Virus record (IMG/VR): IMGVR_UViG_3300006924_000248 | Location: 1 to 21,394 of that record | Direction: 5' to 3' (one strand) | From: a virus | DNA length: 21,394 nt | In this document: piece by piece, positions 1 to 9,966 of the stretch | Layout of the letters: every line of letters begins with the position of its first letter | Position numbering within the stretch: the first letter of the stretch is position 1 | Notes under the pieces: generated by a model | Seen by the model: only the letters and a program-made list of their open reading frames with translations | The model's database searches: none | What the model was told of the DNA's origin: nothing | Translations under genes and position numbers: made by a program

Positions 1-269
1 ATTCTGGAAACAGTAATCATAAGAAACTTTACACAGTAACAAGAGTACAAGATAATTCAACTTACTATAGTGGCGAATCTCAACCTTCAGCCTCTCAATA
101 CCGAATCTATTGTTCCCCAAATATTTTATATGATGTAACAGACAGTTCGATTTTAAAGTTTGAATCACCGGAAATAAGAGTAATTCAATCAGGAGATGTT
201 AGAGAATATAGCCTAGGAACAAATAACTTATATAGTTTTTCACTTAATTTAGAAGAGGCTTTACCATAA
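1..269 (+). CDS. C-terminal end of an unidentified tail protein (5' partial)
   Basis: An open frame enters from the left edge (first whole codon at base 3) and ends at TAA 267-269, giving 88 residues. They are polar and rich in Tyr, Ser and Asn, with alternating hydrophobic residues typical of beta structure, ending ...SLNLEEALP. I do not recognise a family in this fragment. Its stop overlaps the start of the gpJ-like gene by one base (TAATG), so the two are translationally coupled. In lambda-type gene order the gene just before gpJ is a minor tail or tail-assembly protein, so a tail role is likely, but only by position. An AGAAGAGG tract at 251-258 inside it is the likely ribosome site for the next gene. 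Confidence 0.75.
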   Translation, partial: SGNSNHKKLYTVTRVQDNSTYYSGESQPSASQYRIYCSPNILYDVTDSSILKFESPEIRVIQSGDVREYSLGTNNLYSFSLNLEEALP

Positions 270-3200
270 TGGCAACCGAAAGAGATATAAATAGTACAAT
301 TAGATCTATGCTTATAGATAATGAAGCATTTGAATACGCACACCTAATAAAATTTGAAAGACCTCAATTACCTGGTGCTAATAATACATTTTCAACAAAT
401 GCAAATAGATTCGCATATATCACAGATGGAACTAGAGACCTTTCTTTTGATGATGGCTCTACTAATGATGCGGGTTCGGCCAATGGTACACAAATATATA
501 GAGCTAATAAACTTTTAAATATATCAGGGTATAAAGAAAGTATACAAGCAAAAGCTGATACAATGACACTCACCTTAGCTTCTGAAGTATTAGGTACTAC
601 GGTACCTGCTAATTTAACTTTTACAAGTAATACAATTACTACCAATACTGTAGGAGTTGACTTTGTAGAAGAAGGTTTAAAAGAAGGAGATAAAATAAAA
701 TTAGAAGCTAACGATGGAGCTGGGTCAAATCATAATAAACATTTTCTAATTACAGGATTCTCAAATTCAAATCAAAGTATAGCAATAGAAACTTTAGATG
801 ATTCTTTTACTGCAAATAGTACTGGAGAGCTTTATAATGTATCTATTCAATCAGAAGAAATTAAAGGGCCTCTACTCGCTAGAGGTACAGATTTAGCTAA
901 TCCAAGTTTTTTAAATAAAAATGTTGAAGTACATAAAGTATTCCTTGACCCTGAAACAGGTCAAATAAAAGGAAATGCAAGTATATTAATATTTAAAGGA
1001 TTAGTCACCAAAGCTAATATAACAGAAGATCCTACTAGGTCAAGTAGAGTTCAATGGACACTAAGTAGCCACTGGGCAGATTTTAATAAAGTTCAAGGAA
1101 GAATGACATCTGATGAAATACATAGAGCTTTAAATGCTAGTGGTAGTCCTCAGAGAGACGCAGCATTAAAAAAAGAATACGCAGATGATATGGGATTTAT
1201 GCACGCAGATACAAGTGTAAATCTTGTTGCTACCTATAAAGAAAAGTATCAAGAAATGGAAGTAAAAACTTCTAAGCACGGGTTGTTTGGTTTAAAAACT
1301 AAAGTCCAGACAAAGATGGTAGATAAAGTTAGGGATAGAGATGTCGACTTAAAAGTTGATTTAGTGTCTAAATATCTTCCTGTTGTATATGGTGTTCGTA
1401 GACTTCCTGGTATTCCTGTATTTGCAGACACTCCTTCTAATGACCCAGATACACTTTATGTTCTCTACGCTATAGCGGAAGGAGAGGTAGAGGCTATATA
1501 TGATATCTATATTGATGGAGAGCCTTTAGTATGTTTAAATAAAGAAGACCAAGATAGTAGAAGCATTACAGGAAGTAATGCGGATAGTAGTGGAGTTTTA
1601 TGTGCGGGTAGGGCAGATAGAGGAGAAACAATTAGAGGAACTAGTAGTTACTCGTCAAGTTTACAAAATTATGCTACAGGAAAGCAATCGAAATTTAACG
1701 ATACTGAAAGAGCTTTTGATAAAAACTTTTATGACCAGTATGATGTACAAGAAATCGATTATTTAGTAGATTCAGGAAGTTATTATGACTATTATAACTC
1801 AGGTAGTGCTACATCTTATACTGGAAACACTCAAAATACTGTCGGTATAAGAGACGGACAAACATTTCAAATAAGCGTTCCACAACCTATTAAATTATGG
1901 TTTCATGCAGGAAAACACGACCAAACAGCAAACTCAAAACTTATAGATATAGCAACAGGAGCAACAAAATTTAAACGCCAATTAGACTACTTTAATAACT
2001 CAAATGGAGAAGAGTATTGGTCAACAAATCATAGATTACTAGACACAGCATATGTACTAGCAGAAATAACTGTAACAGAAGAAAACTCTGATATACCAGA
2101 ACTGGAATTTGTTGTTAGAGGTAGAATACACGAAGGGTATAACTATGACTTTACGTATAGACATGATGATAAAGCATATTCAAGTGAAAGCTCTGCTAAT
2201 TTTACTTTAGGAGAGTCAGTAACTTTTTATAGAACAAGTGATGATACAGCTTTAAATACCACTACAGTAAGAGATGTATATGAAGAAACGGATCCAAGAA
2301 CAGGATTAGTTTATAGTAAGATTAGATTTGCAGATAGACCTTTTAATTCTACTAATTTTACTTATGTAGATGGAGCACCAGTACATACTGAATTTTATGC
2401 AAAAGATTCAAGTAATAATATGTGGCACATGCTAACTTGGAACCATAACGATATAGATAGTTCAGATGCATATTTACCTAATCAAGGGTCTAATATTTCA
2501 AATATTGCAAGAAACTCTTCTACAGGAAAAATAGAATTGAGTGTTGGAGATACTAATTTAAGTGGAGAGACAAAATTCAAAATAGTAGGTACAGGTAGTG
2601 GACAATTAGAAGATATTGAAAATTCTACCCTTACAGGAACCTACTCGAACCAAGTAGTAACTTTAGATGTCTACGTAGGTACTTTATCTGGAAGCGACAC
2701 TATTTCTAGTGGCAGACTTATTGGAGCTAAACAAGTTAAATTGCCTTCATCTGCTTCTTCTACAGATGATTTCTATAACGAACAATTTATTGAAATAACT
2801 TCAGGTCAAGGTGTCGGAGAGAAAAGAAGAATTACTGATTATAATGGTACTACAAAAGTTGCTACTTTAAAAACCAATTTTATTGACCATCCTAATGGAA
2901 GCAGTGATTATAAAGTATTTGGAAGAGGAAGTGATTTACGTTCAGGTAATAACCCAGCACTACACACATTAGACTACTTAACAAACGCAACTTTTGGAAA
3001 AGGTTTAGAACTAGAAAAAGATATTGCTTTAGATACTTTTACTAATTCAGCAAGAACTTGCGATTCACGTTCAGATGTTACTATAGCAACTACTTCTTCG
3101 CCAACAGTCGGAGATGAGTATATATTAACAGATGATGGAACAAGTTCTGGAAATATACTTGCAAGAGGAAAAATTAAAAGCTCTACATTAAATGGAACAC

Positions 3201-6200
3201 ATTATTCAGTAGTACTAGAAAATGTTATAGGACAATTTCAAAGAATATGGCAAAAATGGATATACTACGAAGTAGGGGATATTATTTACACAAATTCAGG
3301 AGATTTATTCAGAGTTCCTTCTTCAAAAGGTAATGGATATATTGACGTACAGCCTACAAATGGAAGCAGACAAGGTTTAAGTTTTATAAACAATATTACA
3401 TTATATAAAGCAAATTCTTTATCAACTACTCTTACAACCTTTGGCAAAAAGTATATAGAAAACTATAGTTTATATGACTCTGATTTCGTGCAGTATTGGA
3501 GATGGGTTGGTTGGGAACACGATCATCAAAGGTGGTGCACTCGACACCAAATGAATTTAGTAGTTGAAACAAGCACTTCTGTCTTTCAAAATACTACTAA
3601 TATATTAGAGCATTTCAATGGGATTCTTAGTTATTCAAATGGAAACTATGAACTAGAAGTAGAAGCGCAGGAAGATTCTCCTAGCGATAATAGTCCTTAT
3701 CATATAAAATATGAGGATATACTAGGTTCTTTGAAAGTTACTGAAGACCCGAGCAGAAAAAGTTTTAATACTATAAATGCAAGTTTATCAGATCCTGGAA
3801 ACAAATGGTCTAGTACTTCTGTTGCTTTTTATAATTCAAACTTTGTAAAATCAGATAGGAATGTAGTAAAAACAGGAAATTTACAGTTCTCTGGAATAAC
3901 TAACTATTGGAATGCAAGAATAAATGCAGAAAGATTTTTAACAGAATCTCGTTTTCCTTTACAAATATCTTTTACTACAATGCCAAAGGGCGTAATATTA
4001 AAAGCAGGACAAGTATTAAAAATAGACTATGATAGATTTGGATGGAGCAATAAACTTTTCCGTATACAAGACTTATCTATAAATCCAGATTGTTTGGTAA
4101 ATATTTCAGCAGTTGAATATGATGATTCAATGTATCTAATATCAAATACAAGAACATCAGCAGTAAGTAGTACAGAAAATCCAGGAGCTCCTGGTACAGG
4201 CACTCCTACAGCTCCTACAGCTTTATCTGGTTCTACAGATAAGCAAGGAGTTTCAATACTTACGTGGTCAAATGCAAGTAATTTTATTAACTCAAGTGAC
4301 TCTACAGAGATTTGGGCTTCTGACGATAATAACAGATCAAATGCTGAAAAAATAGGTGAAGCAGACAACGAAACTACATTTAACCACGCTTTAGGTGAAG
4401 AAGCAGCAAAGTACTATTGGATTCGACATAAAAGAGTTATTTCAAAAAGAAAGTCAAAACAAAAGACAACAATATTTTCAGCATACCATCCAAGTGGTAC
4501 AACAGCAGGTGTTCCTGCCACAGCTAAATCTCCAGCACAAATAACAGTTAACTTAACAAATCCTAGCATGACCTTGCAACAAACAAACGCAGGTTCTATA
4601 AATTATGCTGCAACTGGAACTGATATTCAGGTTATACTTGGAGAAAATATACTTACAAATGACCAATCGGGCAGTCAAGCAAATAGTAGCTTTAGAGTTG
4701 CAGTTTCTGCTGCAAATATTACAGCAGGTTCAGAAAGTACTGTTAATGATGCAAACGGAAATGCAACAATATTTAGAATAGGAAATCACGGTAATGCAAC
4801 TACAGACACTCCTGTAATCACTTATACGATTACAGTAAAAGACGGAGTAGGCTCAACAACAACTTTAAATCGTTTTCAACATTTTGCAGTTGCACAAGAT
4901 GGAGCACCGGGAGATGACGGCTTTACAATTACAGGTACAAATACAAATCATACTTTTACGGGAAATAGCACAGGAGCTGCAAGTGCTACAGGATTTTCTT
5001 GTGACTTTGTAATCAGAGAAGGCGCAACTACATGGACATATGACGGCTCCTCTCCTTACTCTTCTAATTCTTATAGATACGGTTCTTTAACAGATTCAAA
5101 TGTTTCTTCTAGTGTTGCCTCAGATGGCACTATTACAATTGCTTCAAATTCTGCACTTCTATCTGGAACATCAACAGTAACAGGAAGTATAATCGTACCA
5201 ATTTATGATAATTCAGATAACACTTTACTTACTACTGCAGTAATTAGTTTAAACAAAACTATAGAAGGATTAGATGGGCAAGACGCAAAATCTGTACGAC
5301 TATCTGCAAGTTCTTTAGTATTTACTGAAGCAAAGAATGGAACTTTAAGCCCAAGCTCAATAACTCTTACCGCCAACAGACAAAATGTCTCGAGCAGTTC
5401 CAGTTTTAGTACTAGTCCAAGTGTAACCTTAACAGGTAGTGGAGACACTAGAGCTTTATCTTCTGCAAATTTTGGGTCAAATGACTCAGTAACAATAACA
5501 GTAAGTGCTGACACAGTTTCAGACACAGTGACTCTTGTTAGAGTAGAGGAAGGGTCTGACGCACTTACAATTGTAAATTCAAATCCTGCACATACTGTTC
5601 CTGCTACAAATACAGGAGTTGTTAATTCAGGAAATCTAACAGGAAGTGGCACTACTATAAAAGTATTCGAAGGAGCTACTGCACTAGATTATGACGCCAG
5701 CGGTACAACAGCAGGGCATTGGACAGTATCTGCATCACAGAGCCCTAGTTCAACTCTTTCCACTACAAGCATTTCTGACAGTAGTAATGATGCAGTTGTA
5801 GCTAATTATACTTCAATGGCTACTGGAACAGATAATGTAGTAGTTACTTACACAATAACAGGTAAAAGATTGAATGGAGAAAATTTCTCTTTACAAACCT
5901 CACAAAGTATTGCTAAATCTAAAACAGGTACTGCAGGTGGGGCAGGAGTTCGTGGCGGAAGTATATTTACTTTTGAGGAGTCTACTACAAGTGGAATAAG
6001 CGCTTCAGATGCTTCTGACTTTGCAGGAACTTTAGATACTGGTACAGCTCGAGCAGTAGCAGCAGCAGTAATTGCAGCAGCGTCTGATGGCACAATAAGA
6101 CCAAATGATAGAATAACCGTAACAGATAATAGCGCAGATAAAGCAGGTACAAGAGTATATACAGGAAGTGCAACAACTTCATCTTCTTCTGTAGGAACAA

Positions 6201-6883
6201 GTGACTATAGTTCTTTAGTTGTAGAAACATTCAATGGCTCTGTGATTGTAGACGGAACACTATCTGCATCTAAATTAACAGCAGATACTACATTAACAAA
6301 CAATCTAAATGTTGGAAGCAACATGAAACTTTCTAGTGGAGGTAAATTCTTTTCACAAAATAAGACAAGTTTTACTGATACAGATGCAGGTTTCTATATG
6401 GACACTACAGGTGATTTTCATGCAGGAGACAGCGCAAGTTTTATTAAGTTTGATGCAAGTGCAGGAACAGTTGCAATAAAAGCTGATTCAATTCAATTTA
6501 GTTCTGGTACAAGTGTTTCAACTTTTGATGGAGCATATGGTAGTTTAAGTGGAGCACCTTCTTTATTCGATGGAGCATATGGGAGTTTATCCGGGACGCC
6601 TACTTTTGGAACTTTAACAATTAATGGTACAAGCTTTACTCCTACAGGGAGCAATGTGTCTATTACTCCCAGCGGTTTGGGAATTAGCACAAGTTATATT
6701 GAAGGCGAGCTAGGAGTAAGTAATATTGTAGGATTTGGAAACACAAATATTAGTGGAGGAAGAATAACTTTAACTGGAACAACTATGAACTTCAATACTA
6801 CCAGTAGTTCTACAACAATAAGCACTGGCGGCATAGATATAAATGCTTTTACACAACAAATTATAATTTCGGACGGTTCATAA
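269..6883 (+). CDS. gpJ-like tail tip / host-specificity protein with extra hub-like N-terminus, FN3 and Ig-like repeats
   Basis: This 2204-residue protein probably forms the tail tip that contacts the host. Residues 1 to about 330 resemble a distal-tail/hub domain (FKGLVTKANI..., then GRMTSDEIHR and DDMGF), usually seen in separate minor tail proteins. From about 372 the lambda J-type core begins (VVYGVRRLPGIPVF, then YAIAEGEVEAIYDIYIDGEP), with NPALHTLDYLTNATFGKG in the middle and HFNGILSYSNGNYELEVE near its end. A fibronectin-III-like domain lies at about 1312-1400, followed by Ser/Thr-rich Ig-like repeats separated by short Gly linkers (GAPGDDG, GLDGQDA, GTAGGAGVRGG). Residues about 1988-2085 match the central-fibre motif of J proteins (GSVIVDGTLSASKL...GFYMDTTGDFHAGD). 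Two YGSLSG(A/T)P repeats follow. At roughly twice the length of lambda gpJ it is a fusion or expanded version. The start follows AGAAGAGG and overlaps the upstream stop. J identity is confident; individual domain limits are approximate. Confidence 0.88.
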   Translation: MATERDINSTIRSMLIDNEAFEYAHLIKFERPQLPGANNTFSTNANRFAYITDGTRDLSFDDGSTNDAGSANGTQIYRANKLLNISGYKESIQAKADTMTLTLASEVLGTTVPANLTFTSNTITTNTVGVDFVEEGLKEGDKIKLEANDGAGSNHNKHFLITGFSNSNQSIAIETLDDSFTANSTGELYNVSIQSEEIKGPLLARGTDLANPSFLNKNVEVHKVFLDPETGQIKGNASILIFKGLVTKANITEDPTRSSRVQWTLSSHWADFNKVQGRMTSDEIHRALNASGSPQRDAALKKEYADDMGFMHADTSVNLVATYKEKYQEMEVKTSKHGLFGLKTKVQTKMVDKVRDRDVDLKVDLVSKYLPVVYGVRRLPGIPVFADTPSNDPDTLYVLYAIAEGEVEAIYDIYIDGEPLVCLNKEDQDSRSITGSNADSSGVLCAGRADRGETIRGTSSYSSSLQNYATGKQSKFNDTERAFDKNFYDQYDVQEIDYLVDSGSYYDYYNSGSATSYTGNTQNTVGIRDGQTFQISVPQPIKLWFHAGKHDQTANSKLIDIATGATKFKRQLDYFNNSNGEEYWSTNHRLLDTAYVLAEITVTEENSDIPELEFVVRGRIHEGYNYDFTYRHDDKAYSSESSANFTLGESVTFYRTSDDTALNTTTVRDVYEETDPRTGLVYSKIRFADRPFNSTNFTYVDGAPVHTEFYAKDSSNNMWHMLTWNHNDIDSSDAYLPNQGSNISNIARNSSTGKIELSVGDTNLSGETKFKIVGTGSGQLEDIENSTLTGTYSNQVVTLDVYVGTLSGSDTISSGRLIGAKQVKLPSSASSTDDFYNEQFIEITSGQGVGEKRRITDYNGTTKVATLKTNFIDHPNGSSDYKVFGRGSDLRSGNNPALHTLDYLTNATFGKGLELEKDIALDTFTNSARTCDSRSDVTIATTSSPTVGDEYILTDDGTSSGNILARGKIKSSTLNGTHYSVVLENVIGQFQRIWQKWIYYEVGDIIYTNSGDLFRVPSSKGNGYIDVQPTNGSRQGLSFINNITLYKANSLSTTLTTFGKKYIENYSLYDSDFVQYWRWVGWEHDHQRWCTRHQMNLVVETSTSVFQNTTNILEHFNGILSYSNGNYELEVEAQEDSPSDNSPYHIKYEDILGSLKVTEDPSRKSFNTINASLSDPGNKWSSTSVAFYNSNFVKSDRNVVKTGNLQFSGITNYWNARINAERFLTESRFPLQISFTTMPKGVILKAGQVLKIDYDRFGWSNKLFRIQDLSINPDCLVNISAVEYDDSMYLISNTRTSAVSSTENPGAPGTGTPTAPTALSGSTDKQGVSILTWSNASNFINSSDSTEIWASDDNNRSNAEKIGEADNETTFNHALGEEAAKYYWIRHKRVISKRKSKQKTTIFSAYHPSGTTAGVPATAKSPAQITVNLTNPSMTLQQTNAGSINYAATGTDIQVILGENILTNDQSGSQANSSFRVAVSAANITAGSESTVNDANGNATIFRIGNHGNATTDTPVITYTITVKDGVGSTTTLNRFQHFAVAQDGAPGDDGFTITGTNTNHTFTGNSTGAASATGFSCDFVIREGATTWTYDGSSPYSSNSYRYGSLTDSNVSSSVASDGTITIASNSALLSGTSTVTGSIIVPIYDNSDNTLLTTAVISLNKTIEGLDGQDAKSVRLSASSLVFTEAKNGTLSPSSITLTANRQNVSSSSSFSTSPSVTLTGSGDTRALSSANFGSNDSVTITVSADTVSDTVTLVRVEEGSDALTIVNSNPAHTVPATNTGVVNSGNLTGSGTTIKVFEGATALDYDASGTTAGHWTVSASQSPSSTLSTTSISDSSNDAVVANYTSMATGTDNVVVTYTITGKRLNGENFSLQTSQSIAKSKTGTAGGAGVRGGSIFTFEESTTSGISASDASDFAGTLDTGTARAVAAAVIAAASDGTIRPNDRITVTDNSADKAGTRVYTGSATTSSSSVGTSDYSSLVVETFNGSVIVDGTLSASKLTADTTLTNNLNVGSNMKLSSGGKFFSQNKTSFTDTDAGFYMDTTGDFHAGDSASFIKFDASAGTVAIKADSIQFSSGTSVSTFDGAYGSLSGAPSLFDGAYGSLSGTPTFGTLTINGTSFTPTGSNVSITPSGLGISTSYIEGELGVSNIVGFGNTNISGGRITLTGTTMNFNTTSSSTTISTGGIDINAFTQQIIISDGS
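6524..6607 (+). repeat. Tandem 42-bp in-frame repeat at the C-terminus of the gpJ-like protein
   Basis: Two adjacent 42-base units (6524-6565, 6566-6607) encode FDGAYGSLSGAPSL and FDGAYGSLSGTPTF (residues 2086-2113). The YxSLxGxPT pattern is a common phage fibre motif. The DNA copies differ mostly at third codon positions, so the duplication is not brand new. Confidence 0.85.
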
Positions 6884-7005
6884 TGGCGAGACGAGTATTA
6901 CTAGGAAAAGAAAGTGGGTCTGATTTTGTATTAAAAATTTCAAAGCCAGGAGATGACATAATTGATGATACTATCAATGATAGAGACTTATTATTTAATT
7001 CAGAA
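6883..7005 (+). repeat. M-x-RRVLLGK N-terminal module, copy 1
   Basis: First of three copies of a roughly 41-44 residue N-terminal module: MARRVLLGK, then (I/V)SK.G.D(I/V), then DLL(F)(N/D)S. It is the most diverged in its middle (IIDDTINDRD in place of the NSSGV stretch in copies 2 and 3). The first 27 bases are nearly identical in all copies. Confidence 0.85.
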
Positions 7006-9966
7006 ATATATCGAGCAGGAATTATTCGTTCCAATACTAGTTTTACTTCTTTAGGTTCAGGGTCTTATAAAACTTTTGAAAGTACTACAGATGCAAACGG
7101 CAATCATTATATTCCTGCATATTTAATTTCAGAAAATGGAACACAGTTTGCAACCGCAGTATTTGACTATGGGTATGCATCAGTTACCTCTGGCGAAGAC
7201 TATTATGGTAGAGTAGTGGCAGGCCTTCCTACGGGTGGAGGGGGAGGTCTTTATGAGTTCAGTCTCGCAAGTTCAGGCAGTAATAGAAATAGATTAAAAT
7301 TACAATATATAAATATTGCAGATGCAGATGACCCAAGACCTGGACAAAACACAGGATACCCTTTTATAGAAGATAGAAGTTTATCAACTTCTGATAGTGT
7401 TACTGTAAAAGTAGACATTTTAGGTATTCCTTGTCAGTATGGAAAAATGGTAAATAATACTACTGTTTTTGGAAACTCTTTATTAACAGGAACTGCTTCA
7501 GGAGGAGGAGGAGGTAGTGGAGGCACAGTTTCTGCACCAGCAGATCCCACAGTTACTTTTGTATCAAGAACTTCTACTGTAGACAACTTGACAGTAACTT
7601 CAACAGCAGGTACAGGTAACACAGCAACAATTCAATTTATAGCAACAACTGCAGTAAGTCCTGTACCTAATATAGCAGCTTCCGGTTGGCAAACTTCAGG
7701 CAGTTTTACTCAACCTAGAGGAACTACTAGATGGTATTGGGCTAAACAAGGTAGTTTTGTCTCAGATGTAAATGCTCAAGGCGGGTATGTTTCTCCTGCT
7801 TATGATAATACTCCTACTGCTTTTGATTTAGGAGGACCTCAAACTAATGCAGCTCTTAATACATATTTTCAATCTGCTGAAATTACAGTAGCTGGACTAG
7901 ATAATTCAGATTTTGCACTTGTCTCAGTAACTGGAGCTCAATTAAGTAAGAATCAAGGAGCCTATACAACAAATGGCACTATAGCAGTAAATGGAGATGA
8001 TTTTAGAATAAGAGTGCTATCCAGCTCTTCTAATGGTACCTCTACATCAGGAACTTTAACTATTGGAACAGTGAGTGACACATATCAAGTAAGTACAGGA
8101 CAAGATACAACAGTTGATTCTTATGACTTTACAAATCAAAACAGCTTAGAATTAAGTACTTTAGTATATTCAAATACTGAAACAATAACAGGGATCAGCA
8201 CAGGCGTCAGTGTATCTATTAGCGGAAATAGTGCTGAATTTAGTATAAATGGGGGAAGCTATGGAACTTCGGGAACTATTACAAATAATCAAACTTTAAG
8301 ATTACGAATGAATACGAGCGGAAGTTTTTCAACTAATACATCTACTACTGTAAATGTAGGCGGAGTTACAGATACTTGGACAATTACAACAAGAGGTCAA
8401 ACTCCTGTTACTACTCCAGGTTCTATAACAGCAACGCAAATTACGAATACAACGGCAACTGCACAAACAGTAGATGCAACAGCAGCTCATCAATTTTTAG
8501 GTTCAGGTACTTTACAAGTATCAAACAACAATTCTACTTACTCAGCGAATGGAACAGACTTTAGTCAAAATAGAAATACAACAGTAACTTACTATGCTCG
8601 TTCTTTAGGTGGAGACGGTAATACTAGTAGTACTATTAATGTAGATAAATTTGTACCTCCAGTTGTAACAGTGGGAGGAATAGGTAATTTTGTAGGATAC
8701 CCTGCAGCAGGATTTAATTATACTTATAGCGTATCTGTTCAGAGAGGTCAAGGAAACTATAATACATATAGCAGCTATTGGGGAACTACAACTACAAGTA
8801 TAAGCAATAATTCGGGAGGGTGGTTAAGTACTTCTATTACTAATTCTTCTGCCGGAAATTTTAATTTAACCGCAACAGCAAATACTACAGGAAGCGCACG
8901 AACAGCAACTGTAACATATACTACAAGTACTACTTTTGGTGCGTCACATACAATGACATTTACAGTAAATCAGTTAGCTCTTGACGGAGTTCCAGATCAA
9001 TTTACGTTTACAGATCTTACAAATCAAAGTCTAAGTTCTTTAGCTTATGCTTCTGCTACAATAACAGGAATTGCTACAACAGTAACAGCTTCTTACTCAG
9101 GGGATACTGGAGGATTTAGAATTGGAAATAGTGGCTCCTATACAACAGCGGATAAAACTTTAACAAATAATCAAGTAGTACAAGTACAGTTAAGTACTTC
9201 TGCGAGCCATGGAACAAGTACTAATGCTACAATAACAATAGGAGGAGTTTCAGATACTTTTACAGCAACTACTATAGCTGCAGATACTACTCCAAATTCT
9301 TTTACTTTTATTGACCAACCAGCTGCAGCAGCAAATACTTTAGTGTATACTAATATAATAACAATAGCAGGAATAAATACTTCTGTTACAGCTTCTATAA
9401 GTGGAAATTCTGCTGAAATGCAAGTTAATAGTGGTAGCTATACTTCTTCAAATCAAACAATTTCAGTTGGAGATACAATACGATTGAGAATGACTTCAAG
9501 TGCTACTGCAGGTGCTACAGTAAATACTACTTTAACTGTTGGAGGAACCTCAGATACTTGGTCAGTTACAACTACAACAGCAACCCTTCTTTGGTCAGTA
9601 GGATTAGCTCTTGGAAGTTTTAGTGCTTTTGGATTTCTATCTCAAGGATTTAGTACTTATATAGGAGGAGGTCATGGAACTGCAACTGATACTTCTTGCG
9701 ATTTATATAATGGTCAAACTACATGGGGATTTAGTGACCAAGAAAGCTCTGCACAAAATACGTTTTTTCATGTAAGTGGAGTAACCTCTAACTCTGGTTG
9801 GACGACTTTAAAAATATATAATGGAACAAGCAACTCTGCTACTCTATTAGCAACAAGAACAAGATCTTCTTTAACTTATAGTAATTCAGGAGGTAGTTTT
9901 GCAAGTTGGGATATGGGTTCTGATCTTACAGGCGGAACAGGTAATTTATTTTTGGAGTTCTTTTAA
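6883..9966 (+). CDS. Large tail-tip adhesin-like protein: M-x-RRVLLGK module plus tandem Ig-like and BACON-like repeats
   Basis: This 1027-residue protein begins with the MARRVLLGK...SKPGDDI...DLLFNSE module (residues 1-41) also present on two small proteins downstream, probably a tail-docking element. Two glycine linkers (GGGGG at 118-122; GGGGGSGG at 207-214) bracket a compact segment. Four repeats of about 95-100 residues follow (about 313-410, 414-508, 704-803, 804-900), each built as DF/FTF..., ITGI.T.V, SGNSAE, INGGSY, LRLRM, TVGG.SDTW.V. Between repeats 2 and 3, residues about 600-700 (GGWLSTSITN..., ...RTATVTYTTST..., MTFTVNQ) resemble a BACON domain, a carbohydrate/mucin-associated Ig-like fold. 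The last 125 residues form a different globular-looking domain (WSVGLALGSF...FLEFF). No enzyme motif is seen. A surface adhesin on the tail is the best inference. The start overlaps the gpJ stop (TAATG) without a strong Shine-Dalgarno, implying coupling. Confidence 0.75.
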   Translation: MARRVLLGKESGSDFVLKISKPGDDIIDDTINDRDLLFNSEIYRAGIIRSNTSFTSLGSGSYKTFESTTDANGNHYIPAYLISENGTQFATAVFDYGYASVTSGEDYYGRVVAGLPTGGGGGLYEFSLASSGSNRNRLKLQYINIADADDPRPGQNTGYPFIEDRSLSTSDSVTVKVDILGIPCQYGKMVNNTTVFGNSLLTGTASGGGGGSGGTVSAPADPTVTFVSRTSTVDNLTVTSTAGTGNTATIQFIATTAVSPVPNIAASGWQTSGSFTQPRGTTRWYWAKQGSFVSDVNAQGGYVSPAYDNTPTAFDLGGPQTNAALNTYFQSAEITVAGLDNSDFALVSVTGAQLSKNQGAYTTNGTIAVNGDDFRIRVLSSSSNGTSTSGTLTIGTVSDTYQVSTGQDTTVDSYDFTNQNSLELSTLVYSNTETITGISTGVSVSISGNSAEFSINGGSYGTSGTITNNQTLRLRMNTSGSFSTNTSTTVNVGGVTDTWTITTRGQTPVTTPGSITATQITNTTATAQTVDATAAHQFLGSGTLQVSNNNSTYSANGTDFSQNRNTTVTYYARSLGGDGNTSSTINVDKFVPPVVTVGGIGNFVGYPAAGFNYTYSVSVQRGQGNYNTYSSYWGTTTTSISNNSGGWLSTSITNSSAGNFNLTATANTTGSARTATVTYTTSTTFGASHTMTFTVNQLALDGVPDQFTFTDLTNQSLSSLAYASATITGIATTVTASYSGDTGGFRIGNSGSYTTADKTLTNNQVVQVQLSTSASHGTSTNATITIGGVSDTFTATTIAADTTPNSFTFIDQPAAAANTLVYTNIITIAGINTSVTASISGNSAEMQVNSGSYTSSNQTISVGDTIRLRMTSSATAGATVNTTLTVGGTSDTWSVTTTTATLLWSVGLALGSFSAFGFLSQGFSTYIGGGHGTATDTSCDLYNGQTTWGFSDQESSAQNTFFHVSGVTSNSGWTTLKIYNGTSNSATLLATRTRSSLTYSNSGGSFASWDMGSDLTGGTGNLFLEFF
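7819..9584 (+). repeat. Four imperfect Ig-like repeats of about 95-100 residues
   Basis: Protein repeats start near bases 7819, 8122, 8992 and 9292, with an unrelated spacer plus a BACON-like segment (about 8650-8980) between copies 2 and 3. Shared landmarks are ITGI, SGNSAE, NGGSY, LRLRM and VGG.SDTW. Copies 2 and 4 are the closest (SISGNSAE...GSY...RLRM); copy 1 is the most diverged. DNA identity is clearly lower than protein similarity, so these are old duplications. Confidence 0.75.

Noticed and set aside
4895-5970. Collagen-like triplet domains in the gpJ-like protein
   Set aside because: Only short runs (GAPGDDG, GLDGQDA, GTAGGAGVRGG) occur; these are linkers between Ig-like units, too short for a collagen helix.
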